From Bradyrhizobium canariense (lineage in GTDB: Bacteria > Pseudomonadota > Alphaproteobacteria > Rhizobiales > Xanthobacteraceae), in NCBI RefSeq assembly GCF_900105125.1, contig NZ_LT629750.1:3534001-3598000 (forward strand): a stretch of DNA of 64,000 bases. The letters run 5' to 3'. Each line of letters starts with the position of its first letter. Positions within the stretch are counted from its first letter, which is position 1. This document shows positions 53,797 to 63,099 of this stretch, piece by piece. The position numbers and the translations under genes are program-made. The notes beneath the pieces were generated by a model. That model saw only the letters and a list, made by a program, of their open reading frames with translations. It had not been told where the DNA came from and searched no databases.

Positions 53797-56205
53797 ATGT
53801 TGAAAGTTTATAATTGCATCGCGGACGCCCACGATTTCAGCCTCGTCGGTCTCGCTGCCTTTATCTGCGTTCTGGCGTCGCTCGCCGCGATCAACCTGTT
53901 GCGCCACGCCCGCAAATCCACCGGTCGCATGCGCCTGGTGTGGATTGCCGTGTCGGCCATCTCGACAGGCTTCGGCATCTGGGCGACGCATTTCATCGCG
54001 ATGCTGGCATTCACGCCGGGAATTCCGAGCGGCTACAATATCGCTTTGACCATTCTGTCCCTGCTCGCAGCCATCCTGCTGACCGGCGCCGGATTGTCGG
54101 TGTCCTTGATTCCGAACTGGCGCCATGGGCCATGGATCGGCGGCGCGATCGTCGCAGGCGGGATCGCAGCGATGCATTATCTCGGCATGGCGGCATTCGA
54201 AATCGCCGGCATCGTGTTGTGGGATCCCACCCTTGTCGTTGCATCGATCGTGATTGGCGCTGTTCTGGGCGCGACCGCGCTTCCTGTCGGCCTTCATGGC
54301 ACGGACCAGAAATGGAAGATCGGAGGCGCGCTTCTGCTGACGCTTGCGATCTGCTCCCATCACTTCACGGCGATGGCCGCGGTCTCGATCATTCCCTATG
54401 CGGCCATCGAAGTTCCGCTGTCGACGCTGCCTGCCGGATGGCTTGCGGTGGCGGTGGCCTGCGCCAGCGTGGTGATTATCGCTCTCGGGCTGGCAGCGAT
54501 CGTGCTCGACGTCCGCGACGAGCGCCGCTCCGAGCTTGAAGTCGATCGCATGCGCGAGCTCGCCAACGCGTCGGTGGAGGGACTTCTGGTTTGCGACGGC
54601 GAGACCATCGTCTCGGTCAACACCAGCTTTGCTCATCTTGCGGGCGTTCCCGCTTCCACCCTCGTCGGCGTCAGACTGGAAAACTGCTTTCCGGACAAGG
54701 CTGCGCGGGCCAGGCTGCTGGCCGGGTCCAATCAAGTGGTTGAAACCGCCTTGCGCCATTCCGACGGCTCGATAACCGCCGTTGAGTTGCTGTTGCGGCC
54801 GATCATCTTCTCCGGCCGGCCTCACCAGGTCGTCGCAGTCCGCGATCTGCAGGCGCGCAAGGAGGCCGAGCAGCATATTCACTATCTCGCGCACCACGAC
54901 GCGCTGACGTCGCTTCCCAATCGCAGCAATTTCAACGCGCGGATCGAACAGGAAATCGCGGATCTGGCCGGCAGCGAAAGCCTGGCCGTGCTCTATCTCG
55001 ATCTCGACCGGTTCAAGGAAGTCAACGACCTGTTCGGCCACGCAGCCGGAGATACGGTGCTTCAGACCGTTGCTTCGCGGGTCACCGCGGTGCTCGCCGA
55101 AGGCCAGATGATGGCGCGGCTGGGCGGCGATGAGTTCGCGATCCTGATGCCCCGCGTCACGGATCCGGAACAGGCCGGCCGCCTTGCCGAGACCATTCTG
55201 GAAGCGCTGCACGCGGCCAACGATACGCTGGAAACCAACAGCATCTCGACCAGCATCGGCATTGCGATTTGCCCCGATGACGGCATAGATCGCGAAGCCC
55301 TGCTCAGCCACGCCGATACCGCGCTCTATCGCGCCAAGACCGATGGCCGCAACACCTATCGCTTCTTTGAAGCGAGCATGGGCACCGCGATCCGGGAACG
55401 ACGGATGCTGGAGCACGATCTGCGGCTGGCGATTGCGCGCAACGAATTGCGGCTGGTGTATCAGCCGCAGAAAGGCGTGCGCAGCCAGGCCATGACCGGT
55501 TTCGAGGCGTTGCTGCGCTGGAAGCACCCCGCGCGCGGCGACATTTCGCCAGCGGTGTTTATCCCGATCGCGGAAGAAAGCGGCTCGATCCTCGAAATCG
55601 GCGATTGGGTGATCCAGGCTGCCTGCCGGGAAGCTGCAAGCTGGGAGCAGCCGCTCACGGTTGCCGTCAACGTCTCCGCCGTACAGCTTTACAATCCTGA
55701 CTTTGTGCAGCAGCTTCATCAAACCCTGCTGGACACCGGGCTGTCGCCGAAGCGCCTCGAGATCGAGATCACCGAAACGGCACTGGTGCGCGACTTCAAC
55801 CGGGCGCTCACCACGCTGCGGCTGGTCAAGGCGCTCGGCGTCCGCATCGCCATGGATGATTTCGGCACCGGCTATTCATCGCTCTCGAACTTGCGGGCAT
55901 TTCCGTTCGACAAGATCAAGATCGACGGCTCGTTCATCAGGTCGGTCAATTCCAACAGCCAGGCCGCGACGATCGTCCGGGCCGTGCTGGGGCTCGGACG
56001 CGGATTGGGCTTGCCGGTATTGGCCGAAGGCGTCGAGACCGATGCCGAGCTGCAGTTCCTGCGCGACGAGGCCTGCGACGAAGTCCAGGGCTATCTGCTT
56101 GGACGCCCAGCCGCGATCAACAATTTTCGCCATCTCACCCACCGCGAGATGGTCGTCGACGACGCACCGGAAGCAGCGCCCGCGCCGCGCGCGAAAAGCG
56201 CCTGA
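53797..56205 (+). CDS. MHYT-PAS-GGDEF-EAL signalling protein
   Basis: An 802-residue membrane protein that makes and/or breaks cyclic di-GMP. An MHYT sensor of about seven spans opens it, with WATHFIAML (about residue 65), AIAAMHYLGMA-type and SHHFTAM as the three motifs. A PAS-like region follows (about 250-350), then GGDEF with an intact RLGGDEFAIL site (about 443) and EAL with GFEALLRW (about 569), DDFGTGYSSL and an intact ending. Both active sites look complete. The MHYT motif may sense a gas through copper, by family knowledge. Start ATG at 53797; the upstream ATG at 53794 and TTG are also in frame. Confidence 0.9.
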   Translation: MLKVYNCIADAHDFSLVGLAAFICVLASLAAINLLRHARKSTGRMRLVWIAVSAISTGFGIWATHFIAMLAFTPGIPSGYNIALTILSLLAAILLTGAGLSVSLIPNWRHGPWIGGAIVAGGIAAMHYLGMAAFEIAGIVLWDPTLVVASIVIGAVLGATALPVGLHGTDQKWKIGGALLLTLAICSHHFTAMAAVSIIPYAAIEVPLSTLPAGWLAVAVACASVVIIALGLAAIVLDVRDERRSELEVDRMRELANASVEGLLVCDGETIVSVNTSFAHLAGVPASTLVGVRLENCFPDKAARARLLAGSNQVVETALRHSDGSITAVELLLRPIIFSGRPHQVVAVRDLQARKEAEQHIHYLAHHDALTSLPNRSNFNARIEQEIADLAGSESLAVLYLDLDRFKEVNDLFGHAAGDTVLQTVASRVTAVLAEGQMMARLGGDEFAILMPRVTDPEQAGRLAETILEALHAANDTLETNSISTSIGIAICPDDGIDREALLSHADTALYRAKTDGRNTYRFFEASMGTAIRERRMLEHDLRLAIARNELRLVYQPQKGVRSQAMTGFEALLRWKHPARGDISPAVFIPIAEESGSILEIGDWVIQAACREAASWEQPLTVAVNVSAVQLYNPDFVQQLHQTLLDTGLSPKRLEIEITETALVRDFNRALTTLRLVKALGVRIAMDDFGTGYSSLSNLRAFPFDKIKIDGSFIRSVNSNSQAATIVRAVLGLGRGLGLPVLAEGVETDAELQFLRDEACDEVQGYLLGRPAAINNFRHLTHREMVVDDAPEAAPAPRAKSA

Positions 56206-56260
56206 GCATAACGCTCACAGCGTTTTCGGACGCTCTGACGGATGAACGCCTGACCAAGCG

Positions 56261-58558
56261 TCACTGTTCGCCGTCGCGCAGCCGCCGGTAGACCGCGCCA
56301 AGCACGTTAGAATAGTCGTCGGTCCAGATCCGCTGCTGCTTGTCGGCAGCGGTCTGCTCCCACACATCCGATGACGCCAGCTTGCCGACATCGGCTTCCT
56401 CTCGCGCCGAGACCACGACCGAGGTCGGGAAGATGTATTCGCTGTCGCGGTTAGAGTCCTCGCTGTAGACCCAGCTCTTGAGATCGTTGGCCTCGGCGAT
56501 GCCGACAACGACGCTCGCGAGCTCCAGATGCCGGTTGGAGACGTGCATCAGCACCGCGCCCTGTGGCACGAGCTTGGCCTTGTAGATTGCCATCGCCTCT
56601 CTTGTGGCGAGATGAATCGGGATTGCGTCCGACGAATAGGCATCCACGATGATCAAATCATAGATGCCATCGGGCTCCTTCGCGAAGGTCAACCGCGCAT
56701 CGCCCATGACCGGCTTCAGGTCCGGCTCGCAATTTCTGATAAAGGTGAAATATCTGGGGTCGCGCGCGGTATCGACCATCGACTGATCGATCTCAAAGAA
56801 CTTCCAGTTCTCGCCGGGCTCCGACGCACAGGTCAGCGTGCCGGCGCCGAGACCGATCACCGCCACGCGAATGGGGCCACCCTTGCGCTCGCGTATCGCC
56901 GTGATCGCCTGCCCGATGCCGCCGTCCTTGTGGTAATAGGAGATCGGCTCGGGCCGTCCGGTAACCGGCGTGCCGTCGTCGTTCTGGAATTTCTGGGCGC
57001 CATGGATCGTGGTGCCATGCATCAGCACATGATACTGGCCGTGCGGCGTGACCACGATCTTGTGGACGCCGAAAAAGCTGCGCACGGTTTCCACCCGCCC
57101 GTCGTCGGACGGGTAGGCGCGAATCAGCACCAGCGCCACCGCGACGGTTGCGAAGATCTTCCAGCGGTTCGCGTTCAATCCAAGCGCCAGCACCGCTGAC
57201 AGTAGGCCGACCGCGCCGATCACCCAGACCCTGTTGTCATCGAGCCAGGCCATGATTTTGCTCGCGAGCGTGCCGTCCGACCAGGACGGCGCGATCAGGG
57301 CCAGCGCGAGCACCGCGAGAAACGGCCAGTACCAGCCGCTCCAGCGCGGCAGACGCTCGGCACCGCCGGGCGGACGGCACAACGCCGCCAATGCCAGCAG
57401 GATCGGATATTCCGCGACCCATGAGAACGTAAACGGCGCGATCAGCCCCGCGAACAATCCGCCGACCATGCCGCCGAACGACAGCGCGACATAGAAGCCG
57501 GTGAGATATTTCGCGGCCGGCCGTGTCCGCGCCAGCTCGCCATGGCAGGCCATCGCGATGATGAAAAAACAAAGCAGATGCCCGCCGAGCGTCAGCAGCA
57601 GATTCTGTTCGCCGCCGATCGCAAGCAGCACGATGACGCCTGTTATCGCCAGCGGTTGCGCCATCAGCATCCAGCGGTGCGGCAACAGCGGCCGCGACTG
57701 GAACACCAGCACCCAGGTCAAGAGATAAAGCGACAGCGGCAGCACCCATAGCAGCGGCGCTGCGGCGACATCGGTGGAGATATGCGCGGTGACGGCGATC
57801 AAAAGGCCCGACGGCACCGCGGCCAGGAAGATCCAGCGCGCGCGCAGTATCCAGGCCGGCGCCGGCGCATCGGAATCCCCGGCGAGCGTATCGACCGCCG
57901 CCATCGCCGGCGAGCGCAGCAGCAACACCCCGCAGCTCGCGATCAGAACGATCAGCACCCCATAGCCGCCGGTCCAGATCAGGTTTTGCGTGCGCAGCGT
58001 GAACATCGGCTCCAGCAGCACCGGATAGGACAGCAGCGCCAGGAAACTGCCGATATTCGACGAGGCATACAGGAAATAGGGATCCGGACCGTTGGGATGC
58101 CCGGTGCGGACGAACCAGGCCTGCAACAGCGGGTTGTTGGCGGCGAGCGCAAAGAACGGCAGCCCGATCGAGACCACGAACAGCCCGAGCAGCCAGAACG
58201 CATAGCCGCTTGACGGCGGCTCGCCCCAGCCGCTGGCAATCGACAGCGGCAGCGTCAGCAAGGCGACCACCAGCAACACCAGATGCACCGCGACCGGAAT
58301 GGCGCGATTGCGCATCTGCATCAGGTAATGCGCATAGGCATAGCCCGCGAGCAGCAGCGACTGGAAGAACACCATCGCCACCGACCACACCGCCGGCGAA
58401 CCGCCGAGCCGCGGCAACACCATCTTGGTGAACAGCGGCTGCACCGAGAACAATAAAAGCGCGCTGACAAAGATAGCCGCCGTATAGACGATCAGTATAA
58501 GCCGGTTTCGCGACGCAGAAGGCTTCCCCGTGACGGCGGGCATATCAGGTGAGGTCAT
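56261..58558 (-). CDS. Membrane-bound spermidine-synthase-like protein
   Basis: A 765-residue protein with about twelve or more spans in the N-terminal two thirds (LILIVYTAAIFVSALLLFSVQPLFTKM and so on) and a C-terminal soluble domain like spermidine/polyamine synthase (Rossmann-type): IRVAVIGLGAGTLTCASEPG, EIDQSMVDTARDPRYF, VMGDARLTFA and IIVDAYSSDAIPIHLAT. Motif NPLLQAWFVRTGHPNGPDPYFLYASSNIGS is typical of the fused membrane spermidine-synthase family. Catalysis in vivo is unproven for this group. ATG ending at 58558 (GAGG upstream); a longer frame is unlikely. Confidence 0.85.
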   Translation of the reverse strand: MTSPDMPAVTGKPSASRNRLILIVYTAAIFVSALLLFSVQPLFTKMVLPRLGGSPAVWSVAMVFFQSLLLAGYAYAHYLMQMRNRAIPVAVHLVLLVVALLTLPLSIASGWGEPPSSGYAFWLLGLFVVSIGLPFFALAANNPLLQAWFVRTGHPNGPDPYFLYASSNIGSFLALLSYPVLLEPMFTLRTQNLIWTGGYGVLIVLIASCGVLLLRSPAMAAVDTLAGDSDAPAPAWILRARWIFLAAVPSGLLIAVTAHISTDVAAAPLLWVLPLSLYLLTWVLVFQSRPLLPHRWMLMAQPLAITGVIVLLAIGGEQNLLLTLGGHLLCFFIIAMACHGELARTRPAAKYLTGFYVALSFGGMVGGLFAGLIAPFTFSWVAEYPILLALAALCRPPGGAERLPRWSGWYWPFLAVLALALIAPSWSDGTLASKIMAWLDDNRVWVIGAVGLLSAVLALGLNANRWKIFATVAVALVLIRAYPSDDGRVETVRSFFGVHKIVVTPHGQYHVLMHGTTIHGAQKFQNDDGTPVTGRPEPISYYHKDGGIGQAITAIRERKGGPIRVAVIGLGAGTLTCASEPGENWKFFEIDQSMVDTARDPRYFTFIRNCEPDLKPVMGDARLTFAKEPDGIYDLIIVDAYSSDAIPIHLATREAMAIYKAKLVPQGAVLMHVSNRHLELASVVVGIAEANDLKSWVYSEDSNRDSEYIFPTSVVVSAREEADVGKLASSDVWEQTAADKQQRIWTDDYSNVLGAVYRRLRDGEQ

Positions 58559-58709
58559 GAAAACTCCGGCTTGAACCCGGCTGGCACCGGGGGCGGTACG
58601 GCAATGGACCATATCGAGACCGCACGGGCAATGCGGGTGCAATGCAACGATTATCACTTATCGCTGTGCTCGCTTCGACGTCTTCGGTAGAAACTGGTGC
58701 AGCATTAAA

Positions 58710-58791
58710 CGTTATTCCGGGGCGCATCGAAGATGCGAACCCGGAATCTCGAGATTCCGGGTCTGGTCCTTCGGACCATCCCGGAATGACA
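58710..58791. repeat. CATTCCGG palindromic repeat, second intergenic copy
   Basis: Opens CGTTATTCCGGGGCGCATC and closes ATCCCGGAATGACA, with an inner inverted pair CCCGGAATCTCGAGATTCCGGG in the middle. Its ends match those of the copies in uvrD and at 51613-51716. It lies 17 bases before the next gene start. Confidence 0.78.
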
Positions 58792-58807
58792 GGACCATGA
58801 ACCACAC

Positions 58808-60409
58808 ATGACGGAAACCGACGTAATCATTATCGGCGCGGGGCATAACGGCCTCACTTGCGCGGCCTACCTCGCGATGGCCGGCCTGCGCGTCAAGGTG
58901 GTCGAGCGCCGCAAGGTGGCGGGCGGCGCCGCGGTGACGGAGGAATTCCACCCCGGATTCCGGAATTCGGTCGCGGCCTACACCGTCAGCCTGCTCAATC
59001 CGCAGATCATCGCCGATCTAAAACTGGCCGATCACGGCCTGCGCATCGTCGAACGGCGCGCGCAGAATTTCCTGCCCGCCCCCGATGGCAGCTATCTCCT
59101 GACCGGCGAAGGCCGCACCTATCAATCGGTCGCCAAACTCAGCGAACGCGATGCCGGCCGCATCGATGCGTTTTCGCGCGAGCTCGAGGCAATCGCGGAC
59201 GTGCTGCGGCAGTTCGTGCTGCGCGCGCCGCCGAACCTCGTTGAGGGTTTTGGCGCTGGCTCCGTCCGCGAAGCTTTCAACGCGCTCGGCACGGCCAACA
59301 TCCTGCGGCGGCTGACGCTGGAACAGCAGCGCAGCCTGCTCGATTTGTTCACGCGCTCCGCCGGCGAGATGCTGGACGAGCGGTTCGAAAGCGAACTGCT
59401 GAAAGCGCTGTACGGTTTCGACGCCATCGTCGGCAACTACGCCAGCCCTTACGCCGCGGGTTCAGCCTACGTGATGCTGCATCATGCGTTCGGCGAGGTG
59501 AACGGCAAGAAGGGCGTCTGGGGTCATGCCATCGGCGGCATGGGCGCGATCACGCAGGCGATGGCGAAGGCGGCGCGCGAACACGGCGCCGACATCAACC
59601 TCGACGCCGGCGTGCGCGAAGTCATCGTCGAGCGCGACCGCGCGGCCGGCGTGATCCTCGACAATGGCGAAACCATCCGCGCCAGATATGTCGTCTCCGG
59701 CGTCAACCCGAAACTGCTGTACACCCGCCTGGTGCCATCAGGCGCGCTGCCGGCGGAATTTCTCGACCGCATCAGGCACTGGCGCAACGGCTCCGGCACG
59801 TTCCGGATGAATGTCGCGTTGAACGCCCTGCCCTCGTTCACGGCGCTGCCGGGCACCGGCGATCATCTCACCGCCGGCATCATCATCGCGCCAAGCCTCC
59901 GCTATATGGACCGCGCCTGGCAGGACGCGCGCGACTATGGCTGGAGCCGCAAACCCGTGATCGAGGTGCTGATCCCCTCGACCCTGGACGATACGCTAAG
60001 CCCGTCCGGCCAGCATGTCGCCAGCCTGTTCTGCCAGCACGTCGCTCCGGAATTGCCGGACGGCAAATCATGGGACGATCATCGCGAGGAGGTCGCCGAT
60101 CTCATGGTCGCGACGGTGGACAGCTACGCGCCGGGTTTCGCCGCAAGCGTCATCGGCCGGCAGATCCTGTCGCCGCTCGATCTCGAGCGCCAGTTCGGTT
60201 TGCTCGGCGGCGATATCTTCCACGGCGCGCTGACGCTGAACCAGTTGTTCTCGGCGCGTCCGATGCTCGGCCACGCGGATTATCGCGGGCCCCTGAAGGG
60301 CCTCTACCATTGCGGCTCCGGCGCCCATCCCGGCGGCGGCGTCACCGGTGCCCCCGGCCACAACGCCGCGCAGGTGATCCTGCGCGACCACCGGGCACTG
60401 TTCGGCTGA
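58808..60409 (+). CDS. FAD-dependent oxidoreductase, phytoene-desaturase-like
   Basis: A 533-residue flavoprotein: an N-terminal FAD-binding motif IIGAGHNGLTCAAYLAMAG, the ERRKVAGGAAVTEE glycine-rich part, and a C-terminal FAD-binding end (LYHCGSGAHPGGGVTGAPGHNAAQVIL). The layout matches phytoene-desaturase and PYROXD2-like amine-oxidase-fold proteins. There are no carotenoid genes nearby, so a carotenoid role is not supported. ATG at 58808, with ACCATGA just before it. Confidence 0.86.
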   Translation: MTETDVIIIGAGHNGLTCAAYLAMAGLRVKVVERRKVAGGAAVTEEFHPGFRNSVAAYTVSLLNPQIIADLKLADHGLRIVERRAQNFLPAPDGSYLLTGEGRTYQSVAKLSERDAGRIDAFSRELEAIADVLRQFVLRAPPNLVEGFGAGSVREAFNALGTANILRRLTLEQQRSLLDLFTRSAGEMLDERFESELLKALYGFDAIVGNYASPYAAGSAYVMLHHAFGEVNGKKGVWGHAIGGMGAITQAMAKAAREHGADINLDAGVREVIVERDRAAGVILDNGETIRARYVVSGVNPKLLYTRLVPSGALPAEFLDRIRHWRNGSGTFRMNVALNALPSFTALPGTGDHLTAGIIIAPSLRYMDRAWQDARDYGWSRKPVIEVLIPSTLDDTLSPSGQHVASLFCQHVAPELPDGKSWDDHREEVADLMVATVDSYAPGFAASVIGRQILSPLDLERQFGLLGGDIFHGALTLNQLFSARPMLGHADYRGPLKGLYHCGSGAHPGGGVTGAPGHNAAQVILRDHRALFG

Positions 60410-60832
60410 CGCAAATGCCCGGTCGATGACGCCACGCCCAAACATTTGAGCATCCCACCGGATCTCGCGACCGGCTGACAAGCGGGTGGAAAGGCTATGC
60501 AAAACTGGTTGATAACTCAGTGGATAAGCCTGTGCACCCGGAGTGCAAAACCGCACGGCAGCCTCTGTGGAAAAGCAAGGTATCCTCGGTGCACAAGGCG
60601 GTGCACAGCCTGTTGAAGGTCGCAGCATGTTCCGGTGCGCAAGTTTGTGCGCAGCCGGTGGACAAGCCCTGTATCAGACGCCGAAAAGCTGTGAGCAGGC
60701 GGTCGTGTCTCAGTTTGAATTTCGGGATTGGGTGGATTCCGGCCCTTCCGCCTTGTGGCTACACTCAGCGAATCGCGGTGCCGCCCCGTGCGCCGAAACG
60801 CACTCTAAACTGCAGCCCGAGGAAAATAACGA
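60410..60832. other. 423-base intergenic region with DnaA-box-like words
   Basis: The first 270 bases carry a run of GTGGATAAG-, TGTGGAAAA- and GTGCACA-like words (60519-60700), one of which (TGTGGAAAA at 60566-60574) fits the reverse of the DnaA box TTWTNCACA. A TTGATAAC sequence lies near 60509. From 60693 the repeated 27-base element begins. No gene is supported. Confidence 0.45.
60693..60719 (+). repeat. 27-base direct repeat, left copy
   Basis: GAGCAGGCGGTCGTGTCTCA then GTTTGAA; identical over 27 bases to 61444-61470, 751 bases away. The bases just outside differ at both ends. The right copy is part of a hairpin; here only the loop and right arm are found. Confidence 0.8.
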
Positions 60833-61417
60833 ATGTCGAATGAGGACGGCACCAGGATAATTTACCGGAGAACGCCGGAATCAACGGCCATGTTGGCAAA
60901 CGTCAAACGAGCGATGGCGATCACCGCCACACTTAACCGTTTGACGTTCAACGATGCGGACGAAATTCGGGCCTTGTTCAGTGAACTCATCGGTAAAAAG
61001 GTAGATGAGAGCTTTTTATTGATCCCGCCATTCTATACTGCCGGCGGGGACGAAATCCGCGTCGGGCGGAATGTCTTCGTAAATCAGAACTGCACTTTCT
61101 ATGACCTTGGCGGGCTCGACATCGCGGACGATGTGATGATCGGGCCGAACGTGAGCATCATCACGGCGGCCCATCCCCTTGAACCTTCGCAGCGCCGCGC
61201 CGCCACAATCGGAAAGCCCATCGTGATTGAGAGAAACGTCTGGATCGCAGCGGGCGTAACGATTATCGGCGGGGTGACTGTAGGCGAAAACTCGGTTGTA
61301 GCTGCGGGTTCGGTAGTCACCAGGGACGTTCCTCCGAATACGCTTGTCGGAGGAAATCCGGCGCGGGTCATTCGTTCGATTGGCGACGACCGAGGGAACC
61401 TCCGCAAGGGGGCGTAA
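60833..61417 (+). CDS. Hexapeptide-repeat sugar O-acetyltransferase
   Basis: A 194-residue maltose/galactoside-acetyltransferase-like enzyme: left-handed beta-helix repeats (IRVGRNVFVNQNCTFYDLGG, IADDVMIGPNVSIITAAHPLE, VWIAAGVTIIGGVTVGENSVV) with the candidate catalytic His in T-A-A-H-P. A GGAAAATAA run precedes the ATG at 60833. Its codon use is more AT-rich than its neighbours (TTTTTATTGATC, AAAAAGGTAGAT) and it lies between 27-base direct repeats, so it may be an acquired gene. Acceptor sugar unknown. Confidence 0.9.
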   Translation: MSNEDGTRIIYRRTPESTAMLANVKRAMAITATLNRLTFNDADEIRALFSELIGKKVDESFLLIPPFYTAGGDEIRVGRNVFVNQNCTFYDLGGLDIADDVMIGPNVSIITAAHPLEPSQRRAATIGKPIVIERNVWIAAGVTIIGGVTVGENSVVAAGSVVTRDVPPNTLVGGNPARVIRSIGDDRGNLRKGA

Positions 61418-61419
61418 GC

Positions 61420-61474
61420 GGAAATTCAAACTGAGACACTACCGAGCAGGCGGTCGTGTCTCAGTTTGAAATCC
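61420..61474. repeat. Hairpin containing the right copy of the 27-base repeat
   Basis: TTCAAACTGAGACAC at 61425-61439 and GTGTCTCAGTTTGAA at 61456-61470 form a perfect 15-base stem with a 16-base loop. The loop and right arm are the 27-base repeat also at 60693-60719; a diverged one-armed piece (ATGTCTCAGTTTGAAATTTC) lies near 62011. The stem begins 2 bases after the acetyltransferase stop and could end its transcript. Confidence 0.75.
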
Positions 61475-61633
61475 AGTTCGGATCAGCGCGATGGAATGCG
61501 TCGCCGATATCGGTTTGACGTGCATTGAGCTGTACTTTGTAGTCAGCGCTCTTCTTGCATCACAACGAAGGCTGAGCGGCCGCAACAGCAACCACCGCGG
61601 CGGAGTCCTCGCCTCTCGGGCCTTTGGGCGTAG

Positions 61634-61915
61634 CTACAGCCCCAACTCGCGTTCAGCCAAGGCATCAAGCCGGGAAACCTCGATCTCATCAGCGCTCATT
61701 TTGCGATGCACGACAGTCCGCTTCTCGGAACGTCCATCCTTGACGGCCGCGACGGCCTCAGCAGCGGTGACGTCGCCATCGACAAAATGGATTTCACTTT
61801 GCTCGCAGCCGCAATCCTGGAACACGCCGGTTTCGGCATATTCGTTAGCGGCCGCCGGGCTTAAAAACGCCCGCAGATCAGCGTCCTGCATCAGTGGCTT
61901 TACGACAAACATCAT
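61634..61915 (-). CDS. Small hypothetical protein
   Basis: A 93-residue protein from the ATG ending at 61915 (GGGAG six bases before it) with a short hydrophobic start (MMFVVKPLMQDADLRAFLSP) and then a mostly acidic helical region with two close cysteines (F-Q-D-C-G-C-E-Q). No signal peptide and no family recognised. The longer frame upstream is unlikely. It lies alone between two repeat pieces; its reality rests on composition and the ribosome site only. Confidence 0.5.
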   Translation of the reverse strand: MMFVVKPLMQDADLRAFLSPAAANEYAETGVFQDCGCEQSEIHFVDGDVTAAEAVAAVKDGRSEKRTVVHRKMSADEIEVSRLDALAERELGL

Positions 61916-62106
61916 GGTCTCCCACGTTGCGCCAAGCATAGCACAGCAGCTCGACCGGCGCGACCGCGCCTCAAGGGCCAATCACTTCAACTGAAGCACT
62001 AGCCGCGGTCATGTCTCAGTTTGAAATTTCGGCTATTATTAGCCCTTGACGGGCAGCCGCACTGTCCTAGCTCCCGTGATATACTTAGCGAAAACAGGAG
62101 GCTGGA

Positions 62107-62307
62107 ATGGACGCTTCATCTATTCTGGTTTTTGTGATGTTCGTGGGGTCGATGTTTATTGTTGCTGATCTTGCGGATGAGCTGGGGCGTAAGCGATCGC
62201 GCTGGATATGGATTGCGGCGGCGATCGGGCCGTTTGCCATTCCAATGCTCTACCTGGTTGCCGCGATTTCCGCCTTCAGGAAAATGATCAATGCCGCAAG
62301 ACCCTAA
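62107..62307 (+). CDS. Small two-span membrane protein
   Basis: A 66-residue protein with a strong GGAGG ribosome site and two predicted spans (ILVFVMFVGSMFIVADLA and RWIWIAAAIGPFAIPMLYLVAA) with a charged loop (DELGRKRSR). No family is recognised. Short spacing to the VOC gene (51 bases) suggests it may be cotranscribed. Confidence 0.65.
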   Translation: MDASSILVFVMFVGSMFIVADLADELGRKRSRWIWIAAAIGPFAIPMLYLVAAISAFRKMINAARP

Positions 62308-62358
62308 CGGCGAGAACCACCCCGCCGATATTGCCCGGAATGCCACGGAGCCTGCTCC

Positions 62359-62727
62359 ATGGATCAGCGGCTGACAGCGATCCTGCCCTGCAACAATCTG
62401 GACGCCGCGCAGTCGTTCTTTGAGCGGCTGGGATTCAAGCGCGACGAAGGCAGTCCCGACGAATATCGCATGCTCTCGGGCGGACGGGGCGGCTTCATTC
62501 ACCTCAACAAAGCCGTCGAGGGATGGCTCCAGGCCGGGCGCAATCCTTTTGGGCTTTATCTTTATCGCGAGGACGTCGACGCCGTGGCGGCCGCGTTCGC
62601 AGGCGAGGCCATCGGGACGCCCGGTGATACGCCGTGGGGCACGTACGAATTCGCGCTCAACGGCCCTGACGAAACTCTGGTGCGGGTGGGTTGGCCGACC
62701 CGTCTGCGCCGTCAAAATTCGAACTGA
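62359..62727 (+). CDS. VOC / glyoxalase-bleomycin-resistance-like protein
   Basis: A 122-residue protein of the VOC fold: LTAILPCNNLDAAQSFFERLGFKRDEG, YRMLSGGRGGFIHLNKAVEG, GLYLYREDVDAVAAAFAGEA and TPWGTYEFALNGPDETLVRVGWP are typical for the single-domain bleomycin-resistance-like members. Metal and ligand unknown; such proteins bind or modify small molecules. ATG at 62359. Confidence 0.85.
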   Translation: MDQRLTAILPCNNLDAAQSFFERLGFKRDEGSPDEYRMLSGGRGGFIHLNKAVEGWLQAGRNPFGLYLYREDVDAVAAAFAGEAIGTPGDTPWGTYEFALNGPDETLVRVGWPTRLRRQNSN

Positions 62728-62813
62728 GGTGCTGCCTGCTTGCGTGCCATCGCGCTCCAATGCGGTCGCAATCTGTGGTATGCCTACCGGGCGAAGCAAG
62801 CGCGGAGACCGCC

Positions 62814-63098
62814 ATGGCCGTGTTGAGAAGGCATCTTTACCAGCGCACCGAAGGTGCCGATGAGGACCGATGGCGGCTGGTGTTCGACACCGACATCAAC
62901 CGGCTGTTTGTCGAGCATGAAGAGACGCGCGGCGATATGCGCGGGGCCGGTTACAGCACCCACACGGACGAGATGGATCTGGCTGCGTTCCTCGGGGAGC
63001 ACGGGCAAGGGCAGTCCGAGCTTTTGCAGCTTCTTGGCGCCCTCTTTGACGACCGCAACAGCGCTTCAGGCCTTAACGACGAGAAGCGGCCGCGATAG
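62814..63098 (+). CDS. Small hypothetical protein
   Basis: A 94-residue acidic protein from the ATG at 62814 (GGAG seven bases upstream): MAVLRRHLYQRTEGADEDRWRL, then DTDINRLFVEHEE and LAAFLGEHGQGQSELLQLLG. It looks like the Bradyrhizobium small cytosolic proteins that often precede metal- or stress-related genes, but I do not recognise a family. Longer versions of the same frame upstream start in the VOC gene and are not credible. Two bases separate its stop from the TTG of the next gene. Confidence 0.6.
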   Translation: MAVLRRHLYQRTEGADEDRWRLVFDTDINRLFVEHEETRGDMRGAGYSTHTDEMDLAAFLGEHGQGQSELLQLLGALFDDRNSASGLNDEKRPR

Positions 63099-63099
63099 C

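Noticed and set aside
60693..61474. Insertion sequence or integron cassette
   Set aside because: No transposase, integrase or attC-like site was seen; only direct repeats and a hairpin.
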